Origin: Siphonodentalium dalli
Taxonomy: Eukaryota; Mollusca; Scaphopoda; Gadilida; Siphonodentaliidae
DNA: 64,000 bases
Reading direction: 5' to 3'
Assembly (NCBI GenBank): GCA_032622095.1
Contig: CP136069.1
Location: 104,808,278-104,872,277 of the forward strand
The translations under genes were made by a program, and so were the position numbers. Shown piece after piece: positions 46,314-58,049 of this stretch (positions within the stretch are counted from its first letter, which is position 1; every line of letters starts with the position of its first letter). The notes beneath the pieces are model-generated. The model was not told the DNA's origin, searched no databases, and saw nothing but the letters and a program-made list of their open reading frames with translations.

Positions 46314-46352
46314 ATTTATAACCTCATGCCAATTTTTTACTAAAGATCTTTT

Positions 46353-46562
46353 GTGCCCTTATTTGACATTTGTAACAGATTAAAACATATTATAAGTATT
46401 TATAACAGCAAAAACACCATATTTTTGTTACTGGGACCTCATATGGGCCTTAGTGGAGATGACCTTAAGCTATATGGCATGTTGCATATGGGACAGTGGG
46501 GTGAAAAATTCCTTCCCGACACCCTTCGGAAAGAAGCTTTGAGAAATGTAAAACTGAAATAA
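46353..46562 (+). CDS. Candidate terminal exon with polyadenylation signal
   Basis: Open frame of 69 codons. The convincing part runs from about 46434 to the stop (GLSGDDLKLYGMLHMGQWGE to ALRNVKLK). A pyrimidine-rich stretch ending TTTGTAACAG at 46378 could be a splice acceptor. AATAAA overlaps the stop (46558-46565). The 3' sequence after the stop, beginning AAATAAACTTGTC, is repeated about 370 bp downstream. I do not recognise the product; it may be the end of a host gene or a transposed fragment of one. Confidence 0.28.
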   Translation: MPLFDICNRLKHIISIYNSKNTIFLLLGPHMGLSGDDLKLYGMLHMGQWGEKFLPDTLRKEALRNVKLK

Positions 46563-47465
46563 ATAAACTTGTCTTGATGTAACTAAAGCCTAGATCATTG
46601 TGTGCATGGAAAAATAGTGAGCAACTGTCTCAAACATCAATGTGACGATCAATGGCTGGAATATAACTGTCATCACACTGTTCATCTGTGAATCAAGCCA
46701 ATCAGTGAATTATTTATCAACTCATATGATCTGTTAAGCTCACAACACCTAAAATATCCAAGTCTGGCATAGTGACTGTTTGTCATTTATTATAACACAG
46801 GTTTCTCCAGTAGACTAACAAAAGTGTTAAGGCATAATGCTAGATAATGGGCTGGTTAACATACTAATCGGGAAATGGTTAGAAATTATGGAATTGTGTG
46901 TATCCTGTACAATGATCTAAGTCTTAATATATAAATAAACTTGTCCTGATGTAACTGATGCCTAGAGCATTATGTGCATGGAAAAAGAGCGAGCAACTGT
47001 CTCAAAATTAGTGTGACTAACAATGGGTAGAAAATATCTGCCATCAGTGCATCAAGCCAATCAGTGAATTATTTGCATGTCTCTCACACCCCTGGACCGA
47101 GTTCAACCAATTTGGTGTGATGACTCGCAGTACCCTGGCGGATGTTATAATGGTGTTATTGAAATTTGTTTAATGATCAAAATGTGCTTGAAGCGCACAA
47201 ATTGGCCGCCACTAAATAAAGGCTCTGTCTAAGATCAAAATATGCACGAAGTCCCACAAAGGGAGCCACAGTTATCTTCGATGCTGAATATATTCGGGAG
47301 CCTGTTTCAGCTAGTTTAGTATAATTGAAGTAAGTTGCTCAAGTAGACTAACATAAGTGGTATGGAATATGTTAGATAATGGGCTGGTTGACAGACTAAT
47401 CAGGAAATTGTTAGAAATTAAGAAATTGTGTGTATCCTGCACAATGAGCTAGGTTTACAGATGAT
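46556..47465 (+). repeat. Diverged tandem duplication
   Basis: AAATAAACTTGTC...GCCTAGA...GCAACTGTCTCAAA...CAAGCCAATCAGTGAATTATTT at 46556-46720 recurs at 46932-47075. CAGTAGACTAACA...GATAATGGGCTGGTT...TTGTGTGTATCCTG at 46805-46915 recurs at 47340-47450. About 85-90% similar. Confidence 0.85.
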
Positions 47466-47729
47466 CAGAAATTTATAAAACTTTTTTTCTTCCAATTAAA
47501 ACAGCTTCTGAAACAGTTTAAACTGTTATTTGAACTAAATGAGATCACTCCCAGTCATATGAGTGATATCAGTAGAGTTCTATGTTGTTTTAGACCAAAT
47601 TTGTGAAATTTTGGGGGTGGGTGTCAAAAAATTGGGAGTAGAACTTTTTTTTTTGCAGGTTTGGGGTGGTGGGTCCCCGAAAATGCCAGATGCAACAAAA
47701 CGGCATACCTTCCTGCAAATTTTTTACTA

Positions 47730-47748
47730 CCCCCCCCCCCCCCCCCCC
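47730..47748 (+). repeat. Poly-C tract of 19
   Basis: Nineteen C in a row, 60 bp outside the left end of the foldback element; a long G/C homopolymer also lies at 52924-52941 inside its right end. Confidence 0.97.
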
Positions 47749-47812
47749 GGCAAGAAATGAACTTGGTGCCAATGTTTCGCAATGGTTTTGAATTATAAAC
47801 ACAGGACATGTA

Positions 47813-49180
47813 GTCCGGGAGCTAATAGGGGTACCCTTGCACCCCCCTGGGACTTAACTTCACCCCACTCATTTTGTTCCTTATTATGTCCTTCAACATT
47901 TTGAATGGCCGAAAAATTGCGTCGAAAAAAAAAATTTGGAAAAAAAATAACATTTAATTTTTTTTTTTTTCTTCTAAAATTGTTTTGGGACATGAATAAA
48001 GAGGTGATAGCGAATCTAAAAACACCAGGGTCAGTCATTTTGGGTATTTTTTAGACCTAGATCCATCACCTGGAAATCATAGGACAGTGTCTAAAAAGTG
48101 AAAAAGCTCTGGCAACGAAAGAGTTAAGCAATGTTAACAAGAAAAAAAAGTGGCCGTGTAGACTCCAGACAAGATGGCGTCCATCATGGCCGCCGTTTTT
48201 CACAAATATCTTCTAGATCAATTCATGCTGTTTGGAACTGGTTGAGTAATGCAACTTTATTTTGTGTTTTGTATATTAACTGATCATTGGAGCAACGAAA
48301 TATACAATTATTGGGGTCCTAACCCCTTCCGATCCCTCAAAAATTCGATTTTACAGAATGCGGTATAAAATTTCACAAAAAAACACAATTGGGATTCTAG
48401 TCATATTTCAACAAGAAATGAACAGAAATTTGTAATGTAAGTGAGGCATATCATTAACTATTAATATTCCAAATCACTGGAACCAAAATTCTTACTTTGG
48501 CTCAAAATGGCTGCCAATATGGCCGCCAAAATATGGAAAATGGCAAATATTACACCAGCGTGTCCTGCAATCGCTTACAAGTTGTGGTTGGTGTATAAAA
48601 TTGGCTATTCTGCATTCTATACATTGAGTACTAACATGTCTGATGCACCATGGTTAATTCTTACTATTGTCACCCCTGACATCGTCAAACATATTGGACT
48701 TTTCTCTCAAAAACTTGACATAAATATTGGCAAAAATTCACTTTTCAGGTTTGGACCATTTTTTCAGGTAAAATATAACTATCTTTGGATTGAAAGGTGT
48801 TTATTGTTTTGGTCTATCTCAAATGTGTCTCACTACGGTGTTTATAGACTAAATTGCTCAAGATGGCTTCCAAAATGGCAACCAAATTTGTAGAATGTTA
48901 ATTTTTTACATATATCCTTAACATTCTCTGCATTATCCGAAAAGGTAGCATATTGTGACTCACTTGATTATTATACATGTTAGGTAATTAACTGACAACT
49001 ACGTGTTCTATTCTGGTTGTCTCAGTTCCGTATGGGGCATGACAAATTCATTTTAAAGTATGCAATTTTGCCGAGAACCTCTTTTGTGAATTTGGCCACA
49101 TTTATTGAAAGGAAATGGGCAGAACTTTGATGCAGAACTGAGATGTACCATAATCTTTGGCTATTCTGGTCCATTATTAT
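47813..49180 (+). repeat. Foldback element, left arm
   Basis: Pairs with 51576-52970. Recognisable shared blocks: GGGGTACCCTTGCACCCC, CTTAACTTCACCCCA, AAGATGGCGTCCATCATGGCC, TTCGATTTTACAGAATGCGG, ACATGTTAGGTAATTAACTG. A solo relative is at 28400-29390. Confidence 0.92.
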
Positions 49181-50835
49181 AAAATGTCAACAGGATACAG
49201 TGTGGATGCAAAGATCACAGCCAGGGAGTTACTCTATGATCATATGTGAGGTGAATAGGTATACAGGGAGTTATTGTATGTCATGACTGATGTGAGTAGG
49301 TATACAATGAGTGACTATATGGTTATGAGTGGGTTGTCCACGGTAAGATGCATCTAGGTATACAGGGAGAGGTCATGGCCAGGTGTGAGGTCAATCGGTA
49401 TGCATGGAGTGACTCTATGGTGTATGATTGTGTATATTCAGTACGGGTGCAACCGGTGTACATGTATGGTCATTGGTGTGGTGTATGGATATAGCTACAT
49501 GGTCATCTATGTGTTGATTATGTATATATGGAGTGACTGTAAGGTCATGGGTGGTATGTGTATATGTTGTCTGTATGGTCATGGATGGGGTGTGTGGATA
49601 AATAGAGAGTGATTTTATGGTTACGGGTAATGTGTACATGTATACATGGAATGACTGTACGGTCATGATTGAATATGAATACATGGAGTAAGCTGGGTGG
49701 ACATTATCGAGGGTGTGGGTATATAGGGAGTGTCCGTGTGGTAATGGTGGGATGTATATTTATATATCTCGTGGATGTATTATCATTTGTGGGTGTATAA
49801 GGCTTAGCTGTATTATAATGGATGGCGTGTATGATTATGCAGTGAATTGCTGAATTGTCATGTGTGAGGTGTATATGCAAGTATGGAGTGTTTGAGTGGT
49901 CGTGTGTGCGTTTTTTTTTTGTATATCTGGAAGGGATGAATGGCCATTAGTGAGGTTTACATGTATACATGGAGTGAATCTATAGTCTAGGGTGGGCTGA
50001 TTATGTATATCGAGTCGTTATATGACTATGTGTGTCGAATAGGTATGCAAGTAGTGACTGTATTGTTAATGGTGAGATGAGTATATGTAGGTATACAAGT
50101 AGTGACTGTATGGTCACAAATGTAATGAACATCTATACAGGGGGGGGGTGACTAAATGGTCATGTGTCAGGCGTATACCTGGTGTTCCTGTTTGGTGACT
50201 CGTGGCGGTATGGTCATGTGTAGGTTATACCAGCATACACACGTGTTGCTTTATTGTCATGGGCGAGGGATATGAGTATATAGCGAGTGGCTATATGGCC
50301 ATGGATGAGGTGCATATGCATGCATGGAGTGACTATACTGACATGGATGGGTGTATTAGTATATCTTGAGTGGCTATTCGGCTATGGTGTGACAAATAGG
50401 GATACAGGGAGTGACATGGCCAATGTTGAGGTGAATATGTATACAAGGATTGGCCATGATCATGTATGAATGTTTTGAATAGGTACACACGGGGTGACTA
50501 TATGGCCATAGGTCAGGTGAAGGAGTATACCAGGTGACATGGGTGAGGGTATGTGTATGAAGCGAGTGGCTATATGGCCATTGGTGAGGTGCATATGTAT
50601 ACCGGGATGACTTTATGGTGTTGATGTAGATATTGATTGTCTGTTTAACCATGCGTTTGGAGAATAGGTATACAGGGGGTGACCTTATGGCCAATGGTGA
50701 GATGAATGGGTATACAAGGAGTGACTATATGGTTATGGGTCATATTTAGGAGTATACCCGGTGTGCCTGCATTGTGACGCATGGCTGTATGGTCACCCGT
50801 GGCCATGGGTCAGGTGTACATGTATACATGTATAC
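49181..50835 (-). repeat. Foldback element, left minisatellite array
   Basis: Irregular units of about 42-50 bp reading TATACATGGAGTGACTGTATGGTCATG on the plus strand, the inverse of the motif in the right array and at 29391-30545. About 1.65 kb, more than twice the right array. Confidence 0.9.
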
Positions 50836-50945
50836 AGCTTAACGTCCCCCATCTACATAAACATCAAGATGGAGAACTCTCTGACATGACCTCTCTATTG
50901 ATTAACATACCCTTGAGTTATTGTGGAAAGCGATAGCCACCCAAG
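50836..50945 (+). repeat. Foldback element, unpaired centre
   Basis: Contains GGAGAACTCTCTGACATGAC and TTGAGTTATTGTGGAAAGCG, matching 29395-29460, where the same text precedes the solo array. Confidence 0.85.
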
Positions 50946-51575
50946 ATACACATGTACAACCCAACCATTACCCAAGTCACTCCATATGTACATAAACACC
51001 ACACAAATGCCAACATAGTAACCCACTTTATACACGTACACCTGATCACGCAACCATGCTTGGTTATACCCGTACATACCACAAATGACGATACAGCCAC
51101 GGGTCACCATGCATGAACACCAGGTATACACCTACACCCGACACATTACCAAAAAGTCACTCTATGTATACATATTCACTACATTCACGATCATACAGTC
51201 ACTCATTGTATACATATTCACCTCACCATGGACCATACAGCCACTACATGTATACCTATTCGCCATACACATGACCATAGAGTCAATCCAGGTATACATA
51301 TGCACAATACCAATGGTGAGCCCTTCCAGATATACCAATACCCGCACATACGACCACTCATAAGTTACATACTTGCCACTCATAAGTTATATACACGCCA
51401 TCCATGATCATACATCTACTCCCCATACACCACCAATGATAACACATCCACAACATATATAAATACATGTCCCACCGTCACCAACAGGGGACTCCCTATA
51501 TACCCACACATCATTCATGACCATACAATAACTCCCGGTATACATATTACCCTCATCTATGACCATAGAGTAACT
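50946..51575 (+). repeat. Foldback element, right minisatellite array
   Basis: Units reading CCATACAGTCACTCCATGTATACATATTCACC, about 630 bp. Confidence 0.9.
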
Positions 51576-52970
51576 CCGTGGCTGCCATCTTGGCTTCCAC
51601 CCTGTATCCAGTTGATAAATTTGTATCATAGTGGGCCTGAATACCCACATATCATGATGGTTCATCTCAGTTCCGTCTCAAAGTTCTGCCCATTTCCTTT
51701 CAATAATATGGCCAGAATCACAAAAGAGGTTCGCCGCAAAATTCCATACTGCAACTTTAAAATGAATTTGTCATGACCCATACGGAACTGGGACAAATAT
51801 AATAGAACGTATTTGTCAGTTAATTAACTAATACGTAAAATAACCAAGTGAGTCACAATTTGCTATCTTTTTCGGATAACGCAGAGAATAATGTTCGGGA
51901 TATGTTAACTTTTAACTTTTTACAAATTTGGTTGCCATTTTGGAAGCCATCTTGAGCATTTTAGTCTTTAAACACCACCGTGTGACACACTTAAGATAGA
52001 CCAAAACAATAAACACATTTGATACCAAAGATAGTTGCATTTTACTTGAACAAATGGTCGAACCCTGAAAAGTTAATTTTTGCCGATATTTATGTCAAGT
52101 TTGTGAGAGAAAAATCCCATATTTCTGGTGATGTCAGTGGTGACAATAGTAAAAATGATCCATGGTGCATCAGAGATGTTAGTATGCAATGTATAGAATA
52201 CAGATTAGCCAAATGTATACATCAACCACAACTTGTAAGCGATTGCAGGACACCCTGGGGCAATATTTACCATTTTCCATATTTTGGCGGCCATTTTCGC
52301 AGCCATTTTGAGCCAAGGTAAGATTTTTGGTTCCAGAGAGTTGGAATATTCATAGGTAATGATATGCCTCACTTACATTACAATGTTCTTTTCATTTCTT
52401 TTTGAAATATGACTAGAATCCCAATTGTGATTTTTTGTAAAATTTTGTACCGCATTCTGTAAAATCGAATTTTTGAGGGATCAGAAGGGGCTAGGACCCC
52501 ATTAGTTGCACATTTAATTGCTCCAATGATCAGTTAATATACACAACACTAAAATAAAGTCATATTACTCAACCAGTTCCAAACAGCATGAATTGATCTA
52601 GAAGATATTTGTGAAAAAATGTTATATTTTCAACTTCCGGCGGCCATTTTGGTGGCCATCTTGGATGGTGAGTTTCAATTTTGGCCCAAAAACGTGTCAA
52701 TATGTCTTAGCTTCACGAAAATATATACATTTGTATACATTTTACAAGATTTTCCCGCTATAATTTGCATAAAACTGACCTAGGGTCTGGTCTGAAAAAC
52801 GGCGGCCATGATGGACGCCATCTTGTCTGGAGTATACACGGCCACTTTTTTTTCTTGTTAACATTGCTTAAAAATTGAAAGACATAATAAGGAACAAAAT
52901 AAATGGGGTGAAGTTAAGTCCCAGGGGGGGGGGGGGGGGGGTGCAAGGGTACCCCTATTAGCTCCCGGAC
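51576..52970 (-). repeat. Foldback element, right arm
   Basis: Inverse of the left arm. It includes an 18-G run at 52924-52941 where the left arm has only six C (about 47848-47855). Confidence 0.92.
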
Positions 52971-52972
52971 TA

Positions 52973-53742
52973 ATGTGTGTGTTTAACGATAGCTTTGACT
53001 TTTAAGGTTAAAAATGATGACTACTAGTATAAGGGAGGTCAATGATCAATTTTAAACACAGGCTCATGGGAGTGCCATATATATACCAATATATGTACTA
53101 TACCAGTGACAATGTTCGCAAGACTGATTTGGGGGAAAACACATATTCCTCATAGATTCTCACAATCGTTCAACTATAAACCACATAAATATTTCAATGT
53201 GTCTTATTGCCAGGATGTTGAAATATCTTATCAAAAACTGACGAAACCTGCCGACAAAAGCTCAGAGACGTTAGTTCGTGGGAGAATCCAGATTCAGATT
53301 ACGGACTACACTCCATACAATGTGGTTCGGTAAACGAACAGACCAGAAGCGATAAACGACCGTAATCGTTATTTCGTCGCAATCAAGATTTTGATTTACA
53401 TTCATAATCCCCACCTCAGAGATTAAAAACACAATCAAACATAAGAATCTGTCACAATGCGGGTACAACTTATTGCAGAATATAAAGATCAACATCAAGG
53501 ATTTTTTACATACGGAGGTAAATGTGTGCTGTCGAGTGTAAACGTGGAGAATTTTACTGAAATTAGCCATAATTAATAGTAACGCTGGGGGAGCACTTGG
53601 GTTGATGGCGAACTTGAAGATTATCAATTTCATTGTCAATTTCATCCACACATCCCCGCCCCGTTGCAAGATGGCCCTAACAGTATTCCACACTTACTTA
53701 TATTTGAGTGATATTATATTTCATATTATTAATTGAACTCAT
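52973..53742. other. Unassigned DNA
   Basis: Frames at 53106-53333 (+) and 53271-53693 (-) overlap antisense and lack recognisable domains. No repeat recognised. Confidence 0.45.
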
Positions 53743-53828
53743 GCGGTCCAGTCGGCAGAGTGCTCAGTGCATTACGCCGTCATTGGCCATTCATCGCTAA
53801 CGGAGCTGGTTTCAACCCCGACAAGCGC
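53743..53828 (+). repeat. tRNA-like segment (SINE head or tRNA relic)
   Basis: GCGGTCCAGTCGGCAGAGTG resembles an A box, and GGAGCTGGTTTCAACCCCGA resembles a B box and T arm. The spacing (about 60 bp) is longer than in a tRNA and the T loop has an extra base, so this is a relic or the head of a tRNA-derived SINE rather than a working tRNA gene. Confidence 0.4.
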
Positions 53829-54489
53829 AGATTTGTGATCCATGATAAGAGAGGGTAACCTGTTTCGTATACTAGTATCTGGGCAAGTTTGTCAGTTCGG
53901 TCCTACTAAACAACGAACACAAATGAACATAAACGATCACACATCCAAAAAGTGGAATAGAAGGGTGAAATTGGGTTTGTGGGTGTCCATTCCAAGTGTA
54001 TGTGGTATTATTTCCAACTTTGATGACTTATTTTTTGAGTTATTAGCGTTATTTGAATACAAAGCTACTAAACAACGAACATAACATTGGCCGTATATCA
54101 CTACAAGAAAACCATAATCAGATATGGTAACGCCCTCAAGATCATATTATTAGGCATAAATATAAATTATAATATAAAATATATTGGTTACATGAATGCA
54201 CCGCCTCAGAATTCCGTTAAAACAACTAATCCTTCAAATTATTACAAAAAAAACTATGGGTTATTGCTGAAGGTTTCTCATTCACCACACGAGAAAGCCT
54301 CTAAATGCAGATAAAAAAAATCGGAGGCATTGTACGTGTTCCCGCCATAAAATCTTCAAGAGTTGCCTAGCCATTGTTCGTACCTGAACATCGAAAGCAA
54401 TTAGCGCTGTCATAATAGTTACGTGTTGCAACTATCGTATATCCAGCCATGTATAACGTCACCAGGGAGTCGCCATTGGGCAGCCTGGC
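53829..54489. other. Unassigned DNA
   Basis: A stretch at 54105-54180 (AAGAAAACCATAATCAGA..., TAACGCC, ATATTATTAGGCATAAATAT) matches 58765-58850 inside the palindrome, so this is repeat material. No gene. Confidence 0.5.
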
Positions 54490-54845
54490 GGGGTCCTACT
54501 AAAACCCGACCGGACCGCCCCCAGGGGTCCGAGCGAGATGCGGTTTGCACTATCGTGTAGAATGGACCCGAATGTACCAAAGTTCCAATCCCCAGGTCGA
54601 TAGCTCAAGCGGACACGGAAATCAAAAAAGGCGCCGACAGCACCTCCCCTGGCTGCCTGACCACGGAAATGGACATTTATGTCATGAAGGAAATACGGCT
54701 ATTCATCCATGCGCGATCGGACAAGTCGCTAGCTGCAGCGGAAGTGAATAAATTAACCCATACGCTGCTGCCGAATTCGCTATAAATGTACGCAAAAACG
54801 CCGAAATTAACACCGCCGACACATCTATATAGGCCGGAGTTATAC
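54490..54845 (-). repeat. GC-rich 346-bp repeat unit, inverted copy
   Basis: Carries TCCTACTAAAACCCGACCGG, GACCGCCCCCAGGGGTCCGAG, GTACCAAAGTTCCAAT, GTCGATAGCTCAAGCGGACA and AAAACGCCGAAATTAACACC. It is the inverse of 55655-55965 and of the units at 58050-58600. CpG-rich and much higher in GC than its surroundings. Confidence 0.88.
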
Positions 54846-55654
54846 AATGTGTGTGTAATTTATTTTAGATGAAAAACATGACTGTTGGAAGGAAACTTGA
54901 AACTGATTCTTTGCCTATATACATGTATCTATATCTAACAGAATGTTTGTTGATTATTAAAATTGAAGTTGACTACAACACCGAAGTGTCCGCGATATGT
55001 TCAAACGCAAACAGAGGCAAATGTAGAATGACAAAATCGACAAATTATAATGCACGAGAAGCATGGTGTTTCACAAACATAGAAACACTTATGTTGAGAT
55101 ATTTTCAAAGTTAGCACATGGAAGCAGGCTTTATTATGATAAGAACGCATATTTTCTCGCGTGATATCCCACAGACCCCTGGCACAATAGACCCACACAT
55201 ATATGTCTTTGAGTGGTTTGGGTGTATTGTGCCAGGGACCTGTGGGATATCCCTCCGAAACATTGATATTTCTTTCGGTAATTTCCTCGATGATCTCGTA
55301 CACCTTCTTATCGCGCATTATCATTATTTTTCGATTTCTGAGATTGGGTGAATCAATATAGCTCCAAAAGTAATTTCCGTTAAACAATGGAAACGAAATC
55401 CAGGTTAATGGTCCGAATGTTGACAATTTTCAACGTCAATCTTGGATGAACAGGAAACACTTTGCCCGTTTATCCTTTCACATCTTTATGTTGTAGATAA
55501 CGGTTGTCTGTGCGAAAAAAAATCATCTGGACCCCCACCCCACATACGGACACGCTTCCCATGCACAATTCACACGAAAACTTTCCTACTAAAGATTTCT
55601 CACTTAAATATATTGTTGAAAAGTGTCATATTGCAGTTGCATGTTAGGGGTTAA
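54846..55654. other. Spacer between inverted GC-rich units
   Basis: Contains the imperfect hairpin listed at 55162-55251. Opposing frames (55001-55426 minus, 55118-55351 plus) overlap and are not supported as genes. Confidence 0.5.
55162..55251. repeat. 33-bp-stem hairpin
   Basis: GATATCCCACAGACCCCTGG...AGACCCA (55162-55194) pairs with TGGGTGTATTGTGCCAGGG...GATATC (55219-55251), with two or three mismatches and a 24-nt loop. The size and imperfect pairing resemble a microRNA precursor, but a tiny inverted-repeat element is equally possible. Confidence 0.85.
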
Positions 55655-55965
55655 CATTGTCGTGTCCGCTCGAGCTATCGACTTGGGGATTGGAACTTTG
55701 GTACACTCGGATCCATTCTACACAATAGTGCAGAAACATCTCGCTCGGACCCCTAGGGGCGGTCCGGTCGGCGGGTGTTAATTTCGGCGTTTTTGCGTAC
55801 ATTTATAGCGAATTCGGCAGCAGCGTATGGGTTAATTTATTCACTTCCGCTACAGCTAGCGACTTGTCTGATCACCCATGGATGCATATGGGTATTCACT
55901 TCACGATATAATGTCCATTTCCGTCAATGGAGGTGCGGTCGGCGCCTTTTTATGTGTACCCATAC
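55655..55965 (+). repeat. GC-rich 346-bp repeat unit
   Basis: GTGTCCGCTCGAGCTATCGAC, TGGAACTTTGGTACA, CTCGGACCCCTAGGGGCGGT, GTTAATTTCGGCGTTTTTGCG, then AGCGACTTGTCTGATC. About 90% similar to the inverted copy at 54490. Confidence 0.88.
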
Positions 55966-55989
55966 CATGTATGGTACACATAATGCCGA

Positions 55990-56700
55990 CGTCCGGATCA
56001 ACCATCCGTCGTTCGTCCGTCCGTCTGCCCGTCTGTCCGTCTGTCTGTCCGTCTGTCCGTCTGTCCGTCTGTCCGTTGACACTTGCTATCCGATTCATTT
56101 ACTCAAATATTTTTTATCGAATCGTGTTCAAATTTTATGTGCATGTTTATGATGACACACTTCTCACCTGTATAGTTTTTGGTATTGATCGGTTGATCGG
56201 TTTAGAAATTATTAACACTTTGCATCCGCACATAGTCATGTTCTATCCGATGCCATAACTTAAGTATTTTTTGTCCGATTGTGTTCATATTTGATATGTA
56301 TGTTTATAATGACACACCCCTCACCTGTATAGTTTTTGGTGTCGATTGGTTGATCGGTTTAGAAAATAATTAACCCTGCACACAAATGCTATCTGATGCA
56401 TCTAAGTCAAACATTTTTCTTCTGATATGCCTCATATTTCTTACCTAGGTTTTTCTTAGTACGTTCTTTATCTGTATGGTTTTTGGTATCGTTTAGTTAA
56501 CCCTTTCTGCTCTTGTTTTTAAATAGAATTCATCCAAGCTGTGTTGACTCAAATATTTTTCATCTGATCAGCACCAAATTTGGTACATATGGTCCTCATC
56601 CCGAAATACAGATCAGGTTCGAATTTGAGTTTGATCGGGTATATTTTAACAGAGTTATGGCCATTTAAAATTAAAGTGACTGATTAAGTAAGCCTGCATT
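55990..56700 (+). repeat. GTCC/GTCT-core interspersed repeat, relative
   Basis: A GTCC/GTCT run at 56005-56075, then 'ATTTTTTATCGAATCGTGTTC ... GACACACTTCTCACCTGTATAG' in two successive copies, then GCACCAAATTTGGTACAT and ACAGAGTTATGGCC blocks shared with 13860-13960. From 56248 on it belongs to the palindrome's left arm. Confidence 0.8.
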
Positions 56701-57517
56701 GTGAGAAGAGAAGATCTCACATAACACAGAGTGTATTATTGGCAATGTTTAACTGGACACTACATACCATAGAGATAAATAACATAGCTCTGGGGAGTCT
56801 GTTGATATAACCTGTCAAAGCTAATTGATTACACTCAGGCTAGTTCTGCTTTTCTGTGCAATATTGAGTTAACCCCTTTGTTGTAATACTAATAGGTTCA
56901 TGAAAATAAGGGACTGGCTTATTGTATGGGTTTTGCTAAATCCAATGACATGCTTTTCATAGACTTTTTTGTGTTTATCAGTTCATTAGTTTGGGTAAGA
57001 TTAACCCCATTCTATCCGATTTCATAACTCAAATATTTCCATTGATTATGTTTATAGTTCTTGGCATAGTTTATGATAACACACCCCTAACCTGCATAGT
57101 GAGGGTCATTTTGGTTTATTTGCTTAAAAATATTAACATCCTCCACCAATCCTGTTGACACAATGTGATAACTAGATATTTTTCACATGATCACTTATAT
57201 ATAATTGCATCCATTTTAATGCAGATACATTCTTCACCTGTATAGATTTTGTTATCGATTGGTTTGAAGATATTAACCATAACTTTAATTATATTTCCAC
57301 TGTTTACATACATTATGTCTTTCCAATGTTTAGCTTAGAAGAAAATTAACCCTACCCATTCCATGGTCATACAGTATGCTATCCAATGTAATGAATCTAT
57401 TTTCAATCTGACTAGACTATAGATCTATTTTAAACTGACTTAATAGGTTGGAATCAAATGCCATATCCATGTTCATATGGAAGGTGCCCAATAAGGCTTA
57501 TGCCACTTGTGAACTTA
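56701..57517 (+). other. Palindrome left arm, unassigned part
   Basis: Diverged repeats of 'CACACCCCTAACCTGCATAG...GGTTTATTTGCTTAAAAATATTAAC' style. The mirror image is at 62731-63547. No gene. Confidence 0.5.
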
Positions 57518-57930
57518 AAGGTACTCAATCCGATTTGATGGTCCCCATATCATCAGATTCCAACAACAATTCCGCTTCAGTTATCAGAGTCGATTAATTG
57601 CCCAAAAATAATGCTAACCACAGTCCACTATAGTATATTATATAAAAATTGCCCAAAACCTGTTATTTATCAACATTTTGTACAATGAAATTTGGCTGCT
57701 TTGTCATATATCTGACACAAAAAAAGCCACTTGATTTTAGAGTTATCCATCTTCATCGACTTTCATACCGCCACTAAATATTCCAGGTGGTTAAAGATAA
57801 TGGATTTAAAAAATTGATATCTGCTTACTCTGAATTTGATGAATGGGTTCCTCGATTTGAATAAAATATTTGTTACCCCCGAAGCCAAATAAATAGTAAC
57901 TGAGGGGTGCTTAATCGGATCGAGTAGCTT
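57518..57930. mobile_element. AAGGTACTCAATCCGA MITE, 413 bp
   Basis: Ends AAGGTACTCAATCCGAT and ATCGGATCGAGTAGCTT (two mismatches), flanked by TA at 57516-57517 and 57931-57932. Same family as 31862-32343. Confidence 0.88.
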
Positions 57931-57982
57931 TAATAGTAAGGTGTGAATTGTTGAAAAGGTTGGTGTAAGGATTTATGAAAAT

Positions 57983-58040
57983 AGCTAATCGTTATCGCCA
58001 AGGTATGGGTTAAACATCTGCCGATCGTGATCGGCCTCTC
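57983..58040 (+). repeat. Dispersed GGGTTAAACATCTG hairpin module
   Basis: AGCTAATCGTTATCGCCAAG, then GGGTTAAACATCTG and GCCGATCGTGATCGGC. It directly precedes the GC-rich units. Confidence 0.88.
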
Positions 58041-58049
58041 GTTGGATTT

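Larger units (their letters stand above)
47811..52972. mobile_element. 5.16-kb foldback element
   Basis: Outermost TAGTCCGGGAGCTAATAGGG (47811) and CCCTATTAGCTCCCGGACTA (52972) are perfect inverses; the terminal TA may be the target duplication. The arms (47813-49180 and 51576-52970) pair over most of their length with indels, roughly 85% by eye. The left arm carries about 220 extra bp (47895-48115). Inside them are minisatellite arrays in mirrored orientation (49181-50835 and 50946-51575) around a unique centre (50836-50945). No coding frame with a recognisable domain. The architecture recalls Drosophila FB elements, whose inverted repeats also contain tandem arrays, but the sequence is not one I know. 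Confidence 0.9.

Noticed and set aside
49385-51665. Many 60-106-codon frames inside the foldback arrays
   Set aside because: Translations of mirrored minisatellite units; no signal beyond the repeat.
53271-53693. 140-codon minus-strand frame overlapping a 75-codon plus-strand frame
   Set aside because: Opposing frames in unassigned DNA with no domain, splice site or start context that favours either.
55001-55426. 141-codon minus-strand frame
   Set aside because: It spans both arms of the 33-bp hairpin, so part of it is an inverted repeat translated twice; no recognisable domain.
55775-56152. 125-codon frame, related to frames at 58209-58514 and 61734-62039
   Set aside because: Conserved only because the GC-rich unit is repeated; C-termini diverge at once where units differ and part is translated tetranucleotide repeat.
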